Assembly: GCA_965178525.1 (NCBI GenBank)
Contig: CBCXVS010000042.1
Coordinates: 1 to 34,538 of the forward strand
Source: CBCXVS01 sp965178525
GTDB taxonomy: Bacteria > Tectomicrobia > Entotheonellia > Entotheonellales > Entotheonellaceae
Direction of reading: 5' to 3'
Length of the DNA: 34,538 bases
Every line of letters starts with the position of its first letter. The first letter of the stretch is position 1. The notes below the pieces were generated by a model. The model worked only from the letters and a program-made list of their open reading frames with translations. It did no database searches and had not been told where the DNA came from. Positions 1 to 8,084 of this stretch are shown here, in pieces. Position numbers and translations under genes: made by a program.

Positions 1-436
1 CCAAGGCGAGCTTGTTCTTCACCTGGTCATAGGCGGTGCCGGAAATGCAGAGACCACCCCCCTCAGCCAGCCCCTCAAGGCGGGCGGCGATGTTCACGCC
101 ATCACCGTAGAGACGCTCACCCTCGACGAGCACATCGCCCAGGTTGATGCCGATGCGGAACACCATCTGGCGCTGGGGCGGGAGGGCGGCGTTGCGGACC
201 TCGAACTCCTCCTGGACAGCCATGGCACACTGCACCGCATCGACCACACTGGCAAACTCGGCCAGGAGGTTATCCCCGGGCGCGTCGACGACCCGACCCC
301 GGTGTTGGTGGATGAGCGAGGTCATCACCGTGCGGTAGGCAGTGAGCATTCGCACGGTGGCCTCTTCATCTTCACCCATGAGGCGGCTGTAGCCTTGGAC
401 ATCGGCACTGAACAGGGCGGCCAGCTTGCGCTCCAT
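1..436 (-). CDS. class III adenylate/guanylate cyclase, N-terminal part
   Basis: The reading frame begins with ATG at 436 and runs off the window edge, so only the first 145 residues are visible. The start MERKLAALFSADVQGYSRLM is typical of stand-alone class III cyclases. It is followed by the metal-binding aspartate region, a GDNLLAEF segment and the RIGINLGDV and GDGVNIAARLE motifs of the catalytic domain. Such enzymes make cAMP (or cGMP), and in large environmental genomes the domain is often fused to TPR or AAA regions further downstream, which cannot be seen here. A purine-rich ribosome site (AAGGAGAGGGG) lies just before the ATG and decides the start. The gene follows an XRE regulator on the same strand after a gap of 35 bp, so co-transcription is possible. 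Confidence 0.9.
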   Translation of the reverse strand, partial: MERKLAALFSADVQGYSRLMGEDEEATVRMLTAYRTVMTSLIHQHRGRVVDAPGDNLLAEFASVVDAVQCAMAVQEEFEVRNAALPPQRQMVFRIGINLGDVLVEGERLYGDGVNIAARLEGLAEGGGLCISGTAYDQVKNKLAL

Positions 437-471
437 GGCTCCCCTCTCCTTGCCGTTAGGATTTGGTGTTC

Positions 472-711
472 TCAGCCCCGGGTCCCGGATGGGCCAGCGT
501 CCTCGTGTTCCTCAACGCGTCCGGCGAGGTCATCAATCGACGTATCAAGCGCCTGGGCGAGGCGCTTGGCGGTGGCCATGGTGACATCAGCGCGCAAGCC
601 GCGTCCCTGCTGTGACAGAGTGACATGCGGCACATCGGCCAAGCGCGCCAGTTCCTCCAGGCCGAAGCCGCGCTGCTGTCGCAGCGTGAGAATCCGCTCC
701 CCTAAGCGCAT
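472..711 (-). CDS. small XRE-family HTH regulator
   Basis: This 79-residue protein is almost entirely one Cro/C1-type helix-turn-helix. It starts MRLGERILTLRQQRGF, continues with the recognition-helix region LEELARLADVPHVTLSQ, and then AKRLAQALDTSIDDL, a normal XRE end. A longer open frame reaches 888, but an excellent Shine-Dalgarno (AGGAGGGATGCA) precedes the ATG at 711 and the extra upstream residues are low-quality sequence, so 711 is the start. The last residues (EEHEDAGPSGTRG) form a polar tail. It lies between a HAD phosphatase and a cyclase, all on the minus strand; its target is unknown. Confidence 0.85.
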   Translation of the reverse strand: MRLGERILTLRQQRGFGLEELARLADVPHVTLSQQGRGLRADVTMATAKRLAQALDTSIDDLAGRVEEHEDAGPSGTRG

Positions 712-850
712 TGCATCCCTCCTGATTCTGGCGCAATGGTAGCAAAGCCTACCACAACACACAAGAGCCATCTCGAACGCGGAGAAGGGGTGTGAGGAGC
801 CATTACTGGAGCCACCTTGATACGGATGCGCATCCCATGGCTCATGTGGT

Positions 851-1531
851 TCAGCGGCCTCTCCACCGATGCTGACGGCGACCGGCAAGAGGAACGACTC
901 TGATCAGAGCCGACAGATCCGCTATGATATCACGGGACGGATAGACGGCGAAATCTTCGGAGGTTGAGTGCCCGGTTAGGACGGCAACAAAGGCAATCCC
1001 AGCGCGTTGAGCAGCCTCCGCATCGACGGGATGGTCTCCAACATAAACCAGGTGCTCAGGCGCACCGCCGAGCCGGTCAAGTGCCTGCAGCAGACCGGCA
1101 GGATCGGGCTTGTGCCGATCGACATCATCGCCTCCCACAATGACGTCAAAATGGTGGAGGAGATCATCTCGGCGTAAAATGGCTTCAAGGCGACATCGGT
1201 ATTTGGTGGAGGCAATGCCGAGGGCCAGGCCGGACGAACGCAATGAGGCCAGTAATGGGGGAACCGTCTCAAAGATGGTGGTGAGACCTACCGTGATTTC
1301 ACCGCTGCGCTCTAACACCTGGTTCTCAAATACAGTTGTGATGCTCGGATCGTCGATTCCGGTCAGGTAGGTCAGGGTCGCAGGTAGAGACAGGCCGATG
1401 GCGGTAACGATACGCTCGTCCGAAAGCGGTGGCAAGCCCAAGTGTTCCAGTCCATAGCGGAGACATTGCACAATGGCCGTCCTGGAATCCGCTAAAGTAA
1501 GGTCAAAGTCGAAGACAATGGCCTGAAACAT
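851..1531 (-). CDS. HAD-superfamily phosphatase, phosphoglycolate phosphatase-like
   Basis: A 226-residue HAD hydrolase with all four catalytic motifs: DFDLTLADS near the N-terminus (nucleophile and acid/base Asp), the Ser/Thr of IASTKYR in mid-protein, the Lys of DRHKPDP, and GDHPVDAEAA (Mg-binding acids). The helical cap between motifs I and II (LERSGEITVGLTTIFETVPP) resembles the Gph/PGP class, so a cytoplasmic phosphomonoesterase acting on phosphoglycolate or a similar small phosphate is the best guess. The substrate cannot be fixed from sequence. The ATG has a good ribosome site (TAGGAGAAGCG) and lies inside the 3' end of the RHH gene (29-base overlap), implying translational coupling and shared transcription from the promoter at 1678-1706. 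Confidence 0.88.
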   Translation of the reverse strand: MFQAIVFDFDLTLADSRTAIVQCLRYGLEHLGLPPLSDERIVTAIGLSLPATLTYLTGIDDPSITTVFENQVLERSGEITVGLTTIFETVPPLLASLRSSGLALGIASTKYRCRLEAILRRDDLLHHFDVIVGGDDVDRHKPDPAGLLQALDRLGGAPEHLVYVGDHPVDAEAAQRAGIAFVAVLTGHSTSEDFAVYPSRDIIADLSALIRVVPLAGRRQHRWRGR

Positions 1532-1670
1532 CGCTTCTCCTATCTTTCGCCTCGGTCAGCACGAGCATGAGGCATTCCTCGACGATTGACGTGAGGGTGC
1601 GTCCTTCTTCCGCCGCTTTTTTCTTGGCTCTTTGTAGAAGATCATCTCGGGGTCGAATGGTGGTTCTCAT
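1503..1670 (-). CDS. short ribbon-helix-helix protein, VapB-antitoxin-like DNA-binding domain
   Basis: A 55-residue frame beginning MRTTIRPRDDLLQRAKKKAA and continuing EEGRTLTSIVEECL. This is the N-terminal ribbon-helix-helix pattern of VapB-type antitoxins: a short beta strand, then two helices. The usual C-terminal toxin-binding tail is missing; after LTEAKDRR the frame reads a few non-family residues and stops inside the next gene. No PIN toxin follows; a HAD phosphatase gene overlaps its 3' end instead. A perfect 9-bp inverted repeat sits between the -35 and -10 elements upstream, as expected for an autoregulatory RHH operator. The -10 lies only seven bases from the ATG, so the message may be nearly leaderless. 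It is best read as a DNA-binding remnant of a toxin-antitoxin pair, or a small autorepressor for the phosphatase. Confidence 0.72.
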   Translation of the reverse strand: MRTTIRPRDDLLQRAKKKAAEEGRTLTSIVEECLMLVLTEAKDRRSDVSGHCLRL

Positions 1671-1677
1671 GCATCAA

Positions 1678-1706
1678 AACATATTGAGATCGCATCAATA
1701 TGTCAA
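1678..1706 (-). promoter_or_regulatory. sigma-70-type promoter for the RHH/HAD genes
   Basis: On the minus strand TTGACA (1701-1706) and TATGTT (1678-1683) are separated by exactly 17 bp. The -10 ends seven bases before the RHH ATG, so the transcript would start at or very near the start codon. The element is embedded in a dyad (separate entry). Confidence 0.75.
1679..1703. promoter_or_regulatory. operator: perfect 9-bp inverted repeat with 7-bp centre
   Basis: Arms ACATATTGA (1679-1687) and TCAATATGT (1695-1703) are exact reverse complements with a 7-bp spacer. The dyad fills the spacer of the promoter and touches both hexamers, so a bound dimer would block RNA polymerase. The RHH protein encoded immediately downstream is the obvious candidate ligand; this is inference from position and family habits. 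Confidence 0.7.
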
Positions 1707-1821
1707 CCCATGCTAACCGGCAGCGGAGGTGGCTTTTTTTACTTGAGTCGTCATGTCGTTTGTGGTCAGATGCCGGGAATGCGACATCCCCCGAACCCGA
1801 TCATGCATGAGGTCCTCCACC

Positions 1822-2547
1822 ATGTCTCAAGACCTACGCTCCGAACTCGCCCCGACCGGCGCCCTGCGGGCCGGCATCAACATGGCCAACTTCCTGCTCG
1901 TCAGTGGACGTGCGGCAGACGGCGGCCCCGAGGGCGTCGCGCCCGACATGGCGCGTGAAATCGCGGCGCGCTTGGGCGTGCCGGTCGCTTACGTGCCCTA
2001 CGCCTCACCTGGCCAACTCGCTGACGAAGCGATGAACAACGTCTGGGACATCGGCCTGATCGGGGCCGAGCCGGCGCGCGCCGAACATATTTCCTTCACG
2101 GCCGCCTACGTTGAGATCGAAGCCACGTACCTCGTACCGGCGGGCTCTCCGCTGCACGCGATGAGCGACATCGACAAGCCGGGCGTGCGCATCGCGGTCT
2201 CGGCCCGAAGCGCCTATGACCTGTACCTGAGTCGCCACATCGAGCACGCCGAGCTGGTACGCGTCGACGGCGTCAACGCGTCCTATGATCTCTTCGTCAA
2301 CGACAGCCTCGACGCCTTGGCGGGTCTGAGGCCGCGTCTCATCTCGGATGTCGAGAAGTTGCCTGGCGCCCACATCCTCGATGGAAACTTTACCACCGTG
2401 CAGCAGGCGATCGGCACGCCGCACGGGCGAGAGGCGGGCGCCGCGTTCCTGCGAGACTTCGTCGAGGAAGCCAAGTCGAGTGGGTTGGTCGCGCAACTCA
2501 TTGAGCGCCACCAGGTGCGCGGACTCTCAGTGGCGCCTCCGGAGTAG
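1822..2547 (+). CDS. family-3-like solute-binding protein without signal peptide
   Basis: This 241-residue protein has the periplasmic-binding-protein (amino-acid binding, family 3) layout. GALRAGINMANFLLVSG matches the first strand and ligand loop, GVAPDMAREIAARLGVPVAYVPY the first helix and strand, and WDIGLIGAEPARAEHISFTAAYVEIEATYLV the segment leading to the hinge. It ends FVEEAKSSGLVAQLIERHQVRGLSV. No signal peptide or lipobox precedes the domain: it starts MSQDLRSELAPTGALRAGIN. An upstream frame to 1753 adds no hydrophobic leader, so the protein is either cytoplasmic or wrongly started. No permease or ATPase genes adjoin it. The start at 1822 follows a weak GAGG. Family-level identity is fairly sure; ligand and role are unknown. 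Confidence 0.78.
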   Translation: MSQDLRSELAPTGALRAGINMANFLLVSGRAADGGPEGVAPDMAREIAARLGVPVAYVPYASPGQLADEAMNNVWDIGLIGAEPARAEHISFTAAYVEIEATYLVPAGSPLHAMSDIDKPGVRIAVSARSAYDLYLSRHIEHAELVRVDGVNASYDLFVNDSLDALAGLRPRLISDVEKLPGAHILDGNFTTVQQAIGTPHGREAGAAFLRDFVEEAKSSGLVAQLIERHQVRGLSVAPPE

Positions 2548-2694
2548 CTTGGATGCGCATCGCTCAACCAGGCGTCGACGTCTAAGTACCTGGACAAAAT
2601 TAGCGACATCGTTTTTCCAGAGGAAAAATATGAATATAGTTTTGTTCGGGCACTTACCACGACCTTTTGCAATTCGCCCGAGAAGGAGTGTGTT

Positions 2695-3279
2695 ATGCCC
2701 AACCCCACCGTGGATGCCAACCGCGTCATCTTGACCGGCGAGAATCCCTTCATTCGCTTGAGCGCCTCTGACGGCGGCCCGAATACGACCGATGCGAGCT
2801 TCTGGCGCATTACCTTTTGTCCAGCGGGTCCCGGCCATGTCCTCTATCTCAAGAGTGAGCTGACCAACAACCAATTGCGGATCTACTCCGACAACATCGC
2901 GATGGCCCGCTGGCTGCAGTCGACCGTCCAAGGCATGCTGAATGCGGAAACGGCCGACCCCACGATTCCCGTCATCGAAACCACGTTCTCGAAGCACGGC
3001 GACTGTCGTGACTACTGGACCGAACAGCTTCGAGCCGGCCCGGATGAGATCGCGCTCACGTGGTACGACATTGGCGAGCCGCTGCTGGTCCATACGCAGC
3101 CCAACGACCCGCCGGAGAGACGCTACGGGGTGTGTACGATCTTGATACCCGCTCTCGGGGCTCGGCTGACGGTCAACGGTGTGCAGGCGAGCGGACAGCC
3201 GTGGCCGCGCGAGCGTGAGGACCGGCCGTTCAGCACGTGCGCGTTGGCGTTCTCGGAAAGCTGGACGGAAGCGCGTTAG
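2695..3279 (+). CDS. conserved-looking protein of unknown function, 194 aa
   Basis: I do not recognise a family. The protein starts MPNPTVDANRVILTGENPF after a strong ribosome site (GAGAAGGAG, about 10 bases upstream). It has no signal peptide or membrane segment. It contains alternating strand-like segments (FWRITFCPAGPGHVLYL, RYGVCTILIPALGARLTVNG) and a mixed acidic centre with DCRDYW, which suggests a compact beta-rich cytoplasmic protein. It lies 147 bp after the orphan binding-protein gene on the same strand and converges with the ABC permease operon, separated by a strong hairpin. Codon pattern and Shine-Dalgarno support real coding. Confidence 0.7.
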   Translation: MPNPTVDANRVILTGENPFIRLSASDGGPNTTDASFWRITFCPAGPGHVLYLKSELTNNQLRIYSDNIAMARWLQSTVQGMLNAETADPTIPVIETTFSKHGDCRDYWTEQLRAGPDEIALTWYDIGEPLLVHTQPNDPPERRYGVCTILIPALGARLTVNGVQASGQPWPREREDRPFSTCALAFSESWTEAR

Positions 3280-3296
3280 CCGGTAAAAGTCGGATC

Positions 3297-3323
3297 CGCG
3301 AAGGGCGCGAAGGATCGCGAAGG
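3297..3323. repeat. three tandem CGCGAAGG units
   Basis: CGCGAAGG occurs at 3297-3304, 3306-3313 and 3316-3323, between the convergent genes. A related GACGCRAAGG series lies at 17525-17553, so this seems to be a dispersed intergenic simple repeat of the genome. Confidence 0.55.
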
Positions 3324-3328
3324 AAAGA

Positions 3329-3353
3329 GCAGGGTGCATGGCATGCACCCTGC
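3329..3353 (-). terminator. 12-bp perfect hairpin between convergent genes
   Basis: GCAGGGTGCATG (3329-3340) and CATGCACCCTGC (3342-3353) are exact reverse complements with one base between them. Read on the minus strand the hairpin lies 25 bases after the permease stop and is followed by the pyrimidine run TCTTTCCTTC, so it probably terminates the ABC operon. On the plus strand no T-run follows, but the hairpin could still act in both directions. Confidence 0.65.
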
Positions 3354-3377
3354 GATAACAGGGTTCGATGCGACGGC

Positions 3378-4205
3378 TTAGCTCTTCACCGCGCCGGCTG
3401 CCAGCCCTTGCACCACAAAGCGTTGGCCAATGAAATACAGGACCGCCACAGGAATTGATGCCAGCACCGCGCCGGCCATCAGTTGGCCCCAGATGTACTG
3501 ATCGCCAACCACCATCATGGTCAGTTTGATCGGCATGGTCATGGTACTTTGGTCCATGGTGATGACCAGGGCTAAGAGGAACTCGTTCCACGCCAGGGTG
3601 AAAGAAAAAATGCCTAAGGCCACGAGTCCCGGCGCTGAGAGTGGTAAAAGGATACGCATCAAGGCGCCGAGCTTGGTGCAGCCGTCCACCATGGCCTGTT
3701 CCTCTAACTCGACCGGCATGCCACGGAAGTAGCCCATGAGCATCCAGGTACAAAACGGGATAGTGAAGGTCAGGTAGGTGAGCATCAGGCCCTGCTGCGT
3801 ATTGCCAAGCCCCAGTGCCGTGACGATGACGTAGAGGGGAATGAAGAGCATGGCCGACGGTAAGAGATACTTGAACAGAATGATGCGGCCAATAAAATCG
3901 CGGCCGCGATAGCGATAGCGCACGATGCTGAACGCCGCCATGGAGCTGACCACGACCGTGAAGAGCGTGGTGGACATCGCCACGGTGAAGCTGTTGCGGA
4001 TGTTGGTGAGCAACTCCTCACGCACGATGACCCGCACGAAGTTTTCCATCGTCAGCTTGCGCGGGAAATAACTAAATTCTTCGTACAACTCCTTGTTGGT
4101 CTTGATCGCCGTGGTCACCATCCAATACAGCGGCACGGCGACCATGAACACAAATAAGGCCAGAAAGCCACAGGTCAGAAGTTTCGAGGATGCCGAATCA
4201 CGCAT
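3378..4205 (-). CDS. carbohydrate ABC transporter permease, MalG type
   Basis: A 275-residue integral membrane protein with about six hydrophobic helices, the first at FLALFVFMVAVPLYWMVTTA. The MalG family signature YFRGMPVELEEQAMVDG is followed by the EAA-loop residues TKLGALMRILLPLSAPGLVAL, which dock on the ATPase. It ends with the usual short tail (FVVQGLAAGAVKS). The ATG at 4205 follows GGGGAGGCGCAGCG and lies inside the 3' end of the upstream permease gene (31-base overlap). It should form a heterodimeric channel with the MalF-type partner and import a sugar or polyol presented by the upstream binding protein. No ATPase gene is in the cluster, so a shared MsmX/UgpC-like ATPase elsewhere would be needed. 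This gene is intact, unlike its two neighbours. Confidence 0.9.
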   Translation of the reverse strand: MRDSASSKLLTCGFLALFVFMVAVPLYWMVTTAIKTNKELYEEFSYFPRKLTMENFVRVIVREELLTNIRNSFTVAMSTTLFTVVVSSMAAFSIVRYRYRGRDFIGRIILFKYLLPSAMLFIPLYVIVTALGLGNTQQGLMLTYLTFTIPFCTWMLMGYFRGMPVELEEQAMVDGCTKLGALMRILLPLSAPGLVALGIFSFTLAWNEFLLALVITMDQSTMTMPIKLTMMVVGDQYIWGQLMAGAVLASIPVAVLYFIGQRFVVQGLAAGAVKS

Positions 4206-5158
4206 CGCTGCGCCTCCCCGCGACGTTGTAAGAGCCCGGCCACAACCAGCACCAATCCGATGAGCAGGGGCAGAAACAGCACGGATACCGCAGCGGCTTC
4301 ACCTAGGCGCATATTGATCATGCCCAGGAGATAGACCAGCATGGTATACACCGTGGTGGCATCCGACGGGCCGCCGCCGGTTAAGAGATACACCGGCTCA
4401 AAGGCATTGGCCGTCCAAATCGTCGACAGCAGCAACACCACCCCAATGATGTGATAGAGACTCGGCAGGGTAGTATAGCGAAACTGTTGCCAACGCGAGG
4501 CCCCGTCAACCTGTGCCGCCTCGTACAATTCCGGAGGGACGGTTTGCATGCCAGCGAGGAACGAGATGGCAAAAAACGGAAACCCACGCCAAACGTGGGC
4601 AATGATGACGGAAATCATCGCCGTCCCTTTGGTGCTGAGGAAGGCGATGGGGCGGGTGATGAGTCCGAGATCGAGCAGGGCATAGTTGAGCAAGCCCTGC
4701 AGTGGATCATAGAGCCAGCGCTAGGTGAGGTAGACCACAAAGGCCGGCATAACCCAGGGGAGCAGGAGAAAGGCGCGAAAGAAGTTGCGGCCGTGAATGT
4801 GCTGATTCAGCATCACCGCCACGGACATACCCAGCACGAATTTGATCGCCACCGCCACGATGGTGAACAAGGCCGTGTTGAACAAGGCGGCCAAAAACTG
4901 TGGCCAAGTGATGACGTATCTGAAGTTACTGAGACCGACGAAGTGCGCCGCTGTCCCCACGGCCTTGTCGTAAAAACTGAGCCAAATGGCATAAAAAAAC
5001 GGATAGATCACGAGCCCAAGCAGAATGAGCAAAGCCGGAGCTAGCAGCAACAGGCCGCCGATTATCTCACGCCGATACCGGCTCAGACGTACCGGTTTCC
5101 TCACGACGCCGATCTCGAACGGGGCCTCCACCGCCATCGACCTACGTCTGGCGATCAC
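4175..5158 (-). pseudogene. carbohydrate ABC permease, MalF type, interrupted by in-frame TAG
   Basis: Two open stretches in the same frame make a normal MalF-type permease. The N-terminal part (IIGGLLLLAPALLILLGLVI, FNTALFTIVAVAIKFVLGMS) ends at a TAG (4721-4723) after FVVYLT, and the rest resumes directly with RWLYDPLQGLLNYAL. Family members carry Trp before Arg-Trp here, so TGG to TAG is the likely change. The EAA loop (VPPELYEAAQVDGASRWQQF) is intact after the stop. A GTG at 5158 behind AGAGGAGA gives the best start; an ATG at 5137 is an alternative. Without readthrough the product would be about 145 residues and non-functional. It could also be a sequencing error. Confidence 0.82.
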
Positions 5159-5180
5159 AATCCGCTCTCCTCTGAAGGTA

Positions 5181-5250
5181 ATGGATAGTGAATAGTGGAC
5201 AGTGGATGGCCCGCAACGCCTCACCAACCACTCACCACTCACCACTAGAC
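5181..5250. repeat. degenerate CACTCACCA / AGTGGATAGTGAATAGTGG short repeats
   Basis: The gap between the permease and binding-protein genes consists of imperfect repeats built on ATAGTGAATAGTGGACAGTGG and CACCAACCACTCACCACT. A similar CTAACCACCAACCACTAAC stretch occurs near 33150. No coding or folding signal stands out. Confidence 0.5.
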
Positions 5251-5265
5251 TTACGGAATGACCAT

Positions 5266-6561
5266 CTAGGCGTACTTGCCATAGATTTTGCTCAATACCT
5301 TTACCGATTCTTCAAAGGCCCTGTCGCGCTTCCATCCGTCCACCACAATACGTTGCAGCATACGCGAGATGGTGGTGTTGGTCGCCTGCTCTACCCAGGC
5401 GTCGTTATACACATCCGGCGTCGCCTGGGGATTGTCCTGAGTGGCCACATTGACCAACGCCTTCTTGTGGTCGCTGCTATCCCAGATGTCAAACGGCAGA
5501 TAGGATTTCAACACCGGAGCCCACTGGCTGACGCCGAGTTCCTTTTCCATTTTGGGAACGGCCATCGAGTCCAGCAGAAACTGCTTACACACCTCCGGAT
5601 GTTTGGTGTATTTCAGGATCGAACGCGAAGCATAGCCGACGTCCCAGACGTTGCGTTTGGGGCCTTTGGGGAAGGGATAATGTCCGGTTTTCGGCAAGAG
5701 ATCCGAATCATTGTTCTCCAACCAGAGGGTAATGGTAATCGGATTCAACGCAATGACCGATTTGCCGGCTTGGTAGGTGGAATTGTTCATGGTGTTGTCC
5801 CAGGTCGTCACACCTGGGGGCAGCACGCCCGAATCCCAGACCGCTTGGAAAAAGTCCAGGAAGGCCCAGACGTCGGTTTTATAGTCGCCCAGTACGACCT
5901 TCTTGCCTTGCTCATCGGCCAGGCGGACGCCATAGCTCCGCATGATCTGCTCTCAGATATTGGAGTCGGTCTGGTTGCTGACCGGCTGCCCCAACCCGTA
6001 GACGCGCGGCGGGCGATTGGTCTTCTTGGCGACGTCGAACAGATCGTCCCAGGTCTCGGCCGGGAGACTGACACCAGCCTTTTTCAAGAGGTCGTTGCGG
6101 GCGATAACCATGGAGCCGGTCAGGCCATAGAGGATATGGTGCACCCGGCCGTCCGCTTCTTTCATATACAGCGTCGCAGCCCCCAACCAGCCGCCATGCT
6201 CCTTCTCCAGCTTTTCATAGACATCGGTGACCTCGAGCAATTGCCCTTGCGAGCGCAATTGCACCCCACCGTTTTCGACAATATCCGGCGTGGCTTTGGC
6301 ATGGATGGCGGCCGAAATTTTGGCCATGAATTCCTTCCAAGGCACCAGCGTGATCTGTATATCTACGTGGTTCTGTTTCGCCCACTCCTTGGCAAAGGCG
6401 ACGCGGGACTCGTCACTGGAGCGGAGAAACTGATAGGCCCAATAAATCAGCTTTGGCTTCTGCGCAAAGGCCGGAGCCGCGCCCATCGCTACCGCGCCTG
6501 TTACCAGGGCGGCGGAGGCGATGAATTGTCGTCTGCTAAGCGGGGATGATGCGTGTGACAT
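5266..6561 (-). pseudogene. extracellular sugar-binding protein (family 1) with Tat signal, interrupted by in-frame TGA
   Basis: A 432-codon frame with a single TGA at 5953-5955. The N-terminus, PLSRRQFIASAALVTGAVAM then PAFAQK, is a clear twin-arginine signal with cleavage near residue 34. The mature part has the family 1 layout: KLIYWAYQFLRSSDESRVAF, VDIQITLVPWKEFMAKISAA, TPDIVENGG, YGLTGSMVIARNDLLKKAG, and after the stop GDYKTDVWAFLDFFQAVWDSG. The stop lies in DSNI-stop-EQIMRSYG, where Trp is expected (TGG to TGA). The ATG at 6561 follows GGAGGAGGGAGAGCC. The gene is first in the minus-strand importer cluster and would supply substrate specificity. The product is truncated unless the stop is an error or read through. 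Confidence 0.82.
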
Positions 6562-7157
6562 GGCTCTCCCTCCTCCAACCAAAACGGATTTCCCTCTCAC
6601 GATGCGTACAGCCAGGCGAGAGGACGCGAGCCCTAATAGGAATAAAAAATGTTCGAGAAGTCAAGGAAAAAGCAGAGGGCCTGACACGTCGTGGGCATTT
6701 CATGGTTGACATCGTCGCGTATCTGGCGTGTAGTGGCTTGCGAGCGAGAACATCGATCCACGCAGGGCGTGCAGAGACGCAAAGCGGAAGGGGGCGGCAG
6801 GAAAGATGGAGAGTCAAGAGGCATGGAAAATCAGATTCATCACCGTTGGACTAGTTATGGTCTAGCGGTTTCCAGTTGATTTTACTACAATTTTGCATTG
6901 TGAAAGGCTGTTCAACCGTAAAAGTATTCATCACGGGCGCACTAGCAACAAGTCAAGATAACTTAGTCTTATCAGAATGAAAACATGAAATGATACGATA
7001 GAGAGTTAAGTATGAAAGTGATGAGTTTATCCTATTTTAACTATAAAATGAAGATCAATGATTGGACAATATAATTCTATCAACCATATAAAGAGTAATA
7101 GAGTCTAAAAATCCTATTTCTAATAAAGGGAAAGAAGGAGCCAGGAGGAGAGTTACG
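6562..7157. other. 596-bp intergenic region
   Basis: This is a divergent region between the binding-protein gene (minus) and the ADP-ribosylglycohydrolase gene (plus). The first half is GC-richer and contains one imperfect GACGCAAAG-type repeat near 6776. The half from about 6880 is strongly AT-rich and marks the edge of the accessory island. A TATAAT at 7070-7075 has no convincing -35 partner. Only very short unsupported reading frames are present. Confidence 0.5.
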
Positions 7158-8084
7158 ATGGAAATGTTAAAACGTTATCGTGGAGGTCTTCTTGGATTAG
7201 CTATCGGCGATGCTTTAGGAACGACACTGGAATTCTGTCCGCCGGGCTCGTTTGCTCCCCTGAAGGATATGGTTGGAGGGGGACCTTTCCAGCTAGCTCC
7301 AGGTGCGTGGACCGATGACACGTCCATGGCGTTGTGTTTGGCGGAGAGTTTAATAGAACGGCAGGGCTTCGATCCTGCTGACCAACTGCAACGGTATGTC
7401 AAATGGTTGCGAACAGGGCATCTCAGCAGTACCAGAGTTTGTTTCGACGTTGGCAATACGGTTCGCCGGGCCCTGATGACGTTTGAAAAAACGGGACAAC
7501 CTTATTGCGGTCCCACCGATCCCATAGCTGCGGGCAATGGCTCCATTATGCGACTGGTTCCGGTGCCGCTATTCTATGCGCAAGATCCCGAAGAAGCCAT
7601 TAAAAAGTCCGGAGAAAGTTCAAGAACGACCCATGGTGCGATTGCTGCGGTCGATGCATGCCGCTATTTGGGCGCGCTCATAACGGGGGCCACGTATGGC
7701 GTTGTCAAAGAGAAATTGTTGTCGGATCACTACAGTCCCGTACCCGGATATTGGGAGAGCCGGCCTTTAGTTCCGGAAATTGCAGATATCGCATCCGGGT
7801 CCTTCAAGCACCGCAACCCTCCGGAAATCCAGGGCTCCGGGTATGTTGTAAAATCTCTGGAAGCAGCTTTATGGGCATTTTCCCATAGCCAATCGTTTAA
7901 AGAAGGATGCCTCTTGGCTATCAATCTAGGCGATGACGCGGATACGACGGGCGCCGTTTATGGACAATTGGCAGGGGTCTTCTATGGCGAAGCCGGGCTT
8001 CCTCAATCATGGCACAAGAGGCTGGTCCAACGCGAACGCATCGAGTCTTTCGCCGATCAGTTGTTCGTGTTAAGCAATAGCTGA
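7158..8084 (+). CDS. ADP-ribosylglycohydrolase (DraG/ARH family)
   Basis: A 308-residue protein with the family's metal-site motifs in order: RGGLLGLAIGDALGTTLEF at the start, AWTDDTSMALCLAESL (di-Mg aspartates) near residue 50, GNGSIMRLVPVPLFY near 130, HGAIAAVDACRYLGALI, and NLGDDADTTGAVYGQLAGVFYG near 260, which holds the second metal-binding acidic cluster. All key acidic residues seem present, so it should be an active cytoplasmic hydrolase that removes ADP-ribose from a modified side chain or ADP-ribosylated ligand. The ATG at 7158 has a strong purine-rich ribosome site (AAGAAGGAG and AGGAGGAG). It is tail-to-tail with, and overlaps by 28 bases, the last gene of the ADP-ribosyltransferase operon, so it may reverse or detoxify that enzyme's product. 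Confidence 0.92.
   Translation: MEMLKRYRGGLLGLAIGDALGTTLEFCPPGSFAPLKDMVGGGPFQLAPGAWTDDTSMALCLAESLIERQGFDPADQLQRYVKWLRTGHLSSTRVCFDVGNTVRRALMTFEKTGQPYCGPTDPIAAGNGSIMRLVPVPLFYAQDPEEAIKKSGESSRTTHGAIAAVDACRYLGALITGATYGVVKEKLLSDHYSPVPGYWESRPLVPEIADIASGSFKHRNPPEIQGSGYVVKSLEAALWAFSHSQSFKEGCLLAINLGDDADTTGAVYGQLAGVFYGEAGLPQSWHKRLVQRERIESFADQLFVLSNS

Noticed and set aside
4175..5955. Stop-codon reassignment (TGA or TAG read as Trp)
   Set aside because: TGA and TAG both end other intact genes in the window at the expected family lengths, and TGG is used normally for Trp, so two isolated lesions are more likely.
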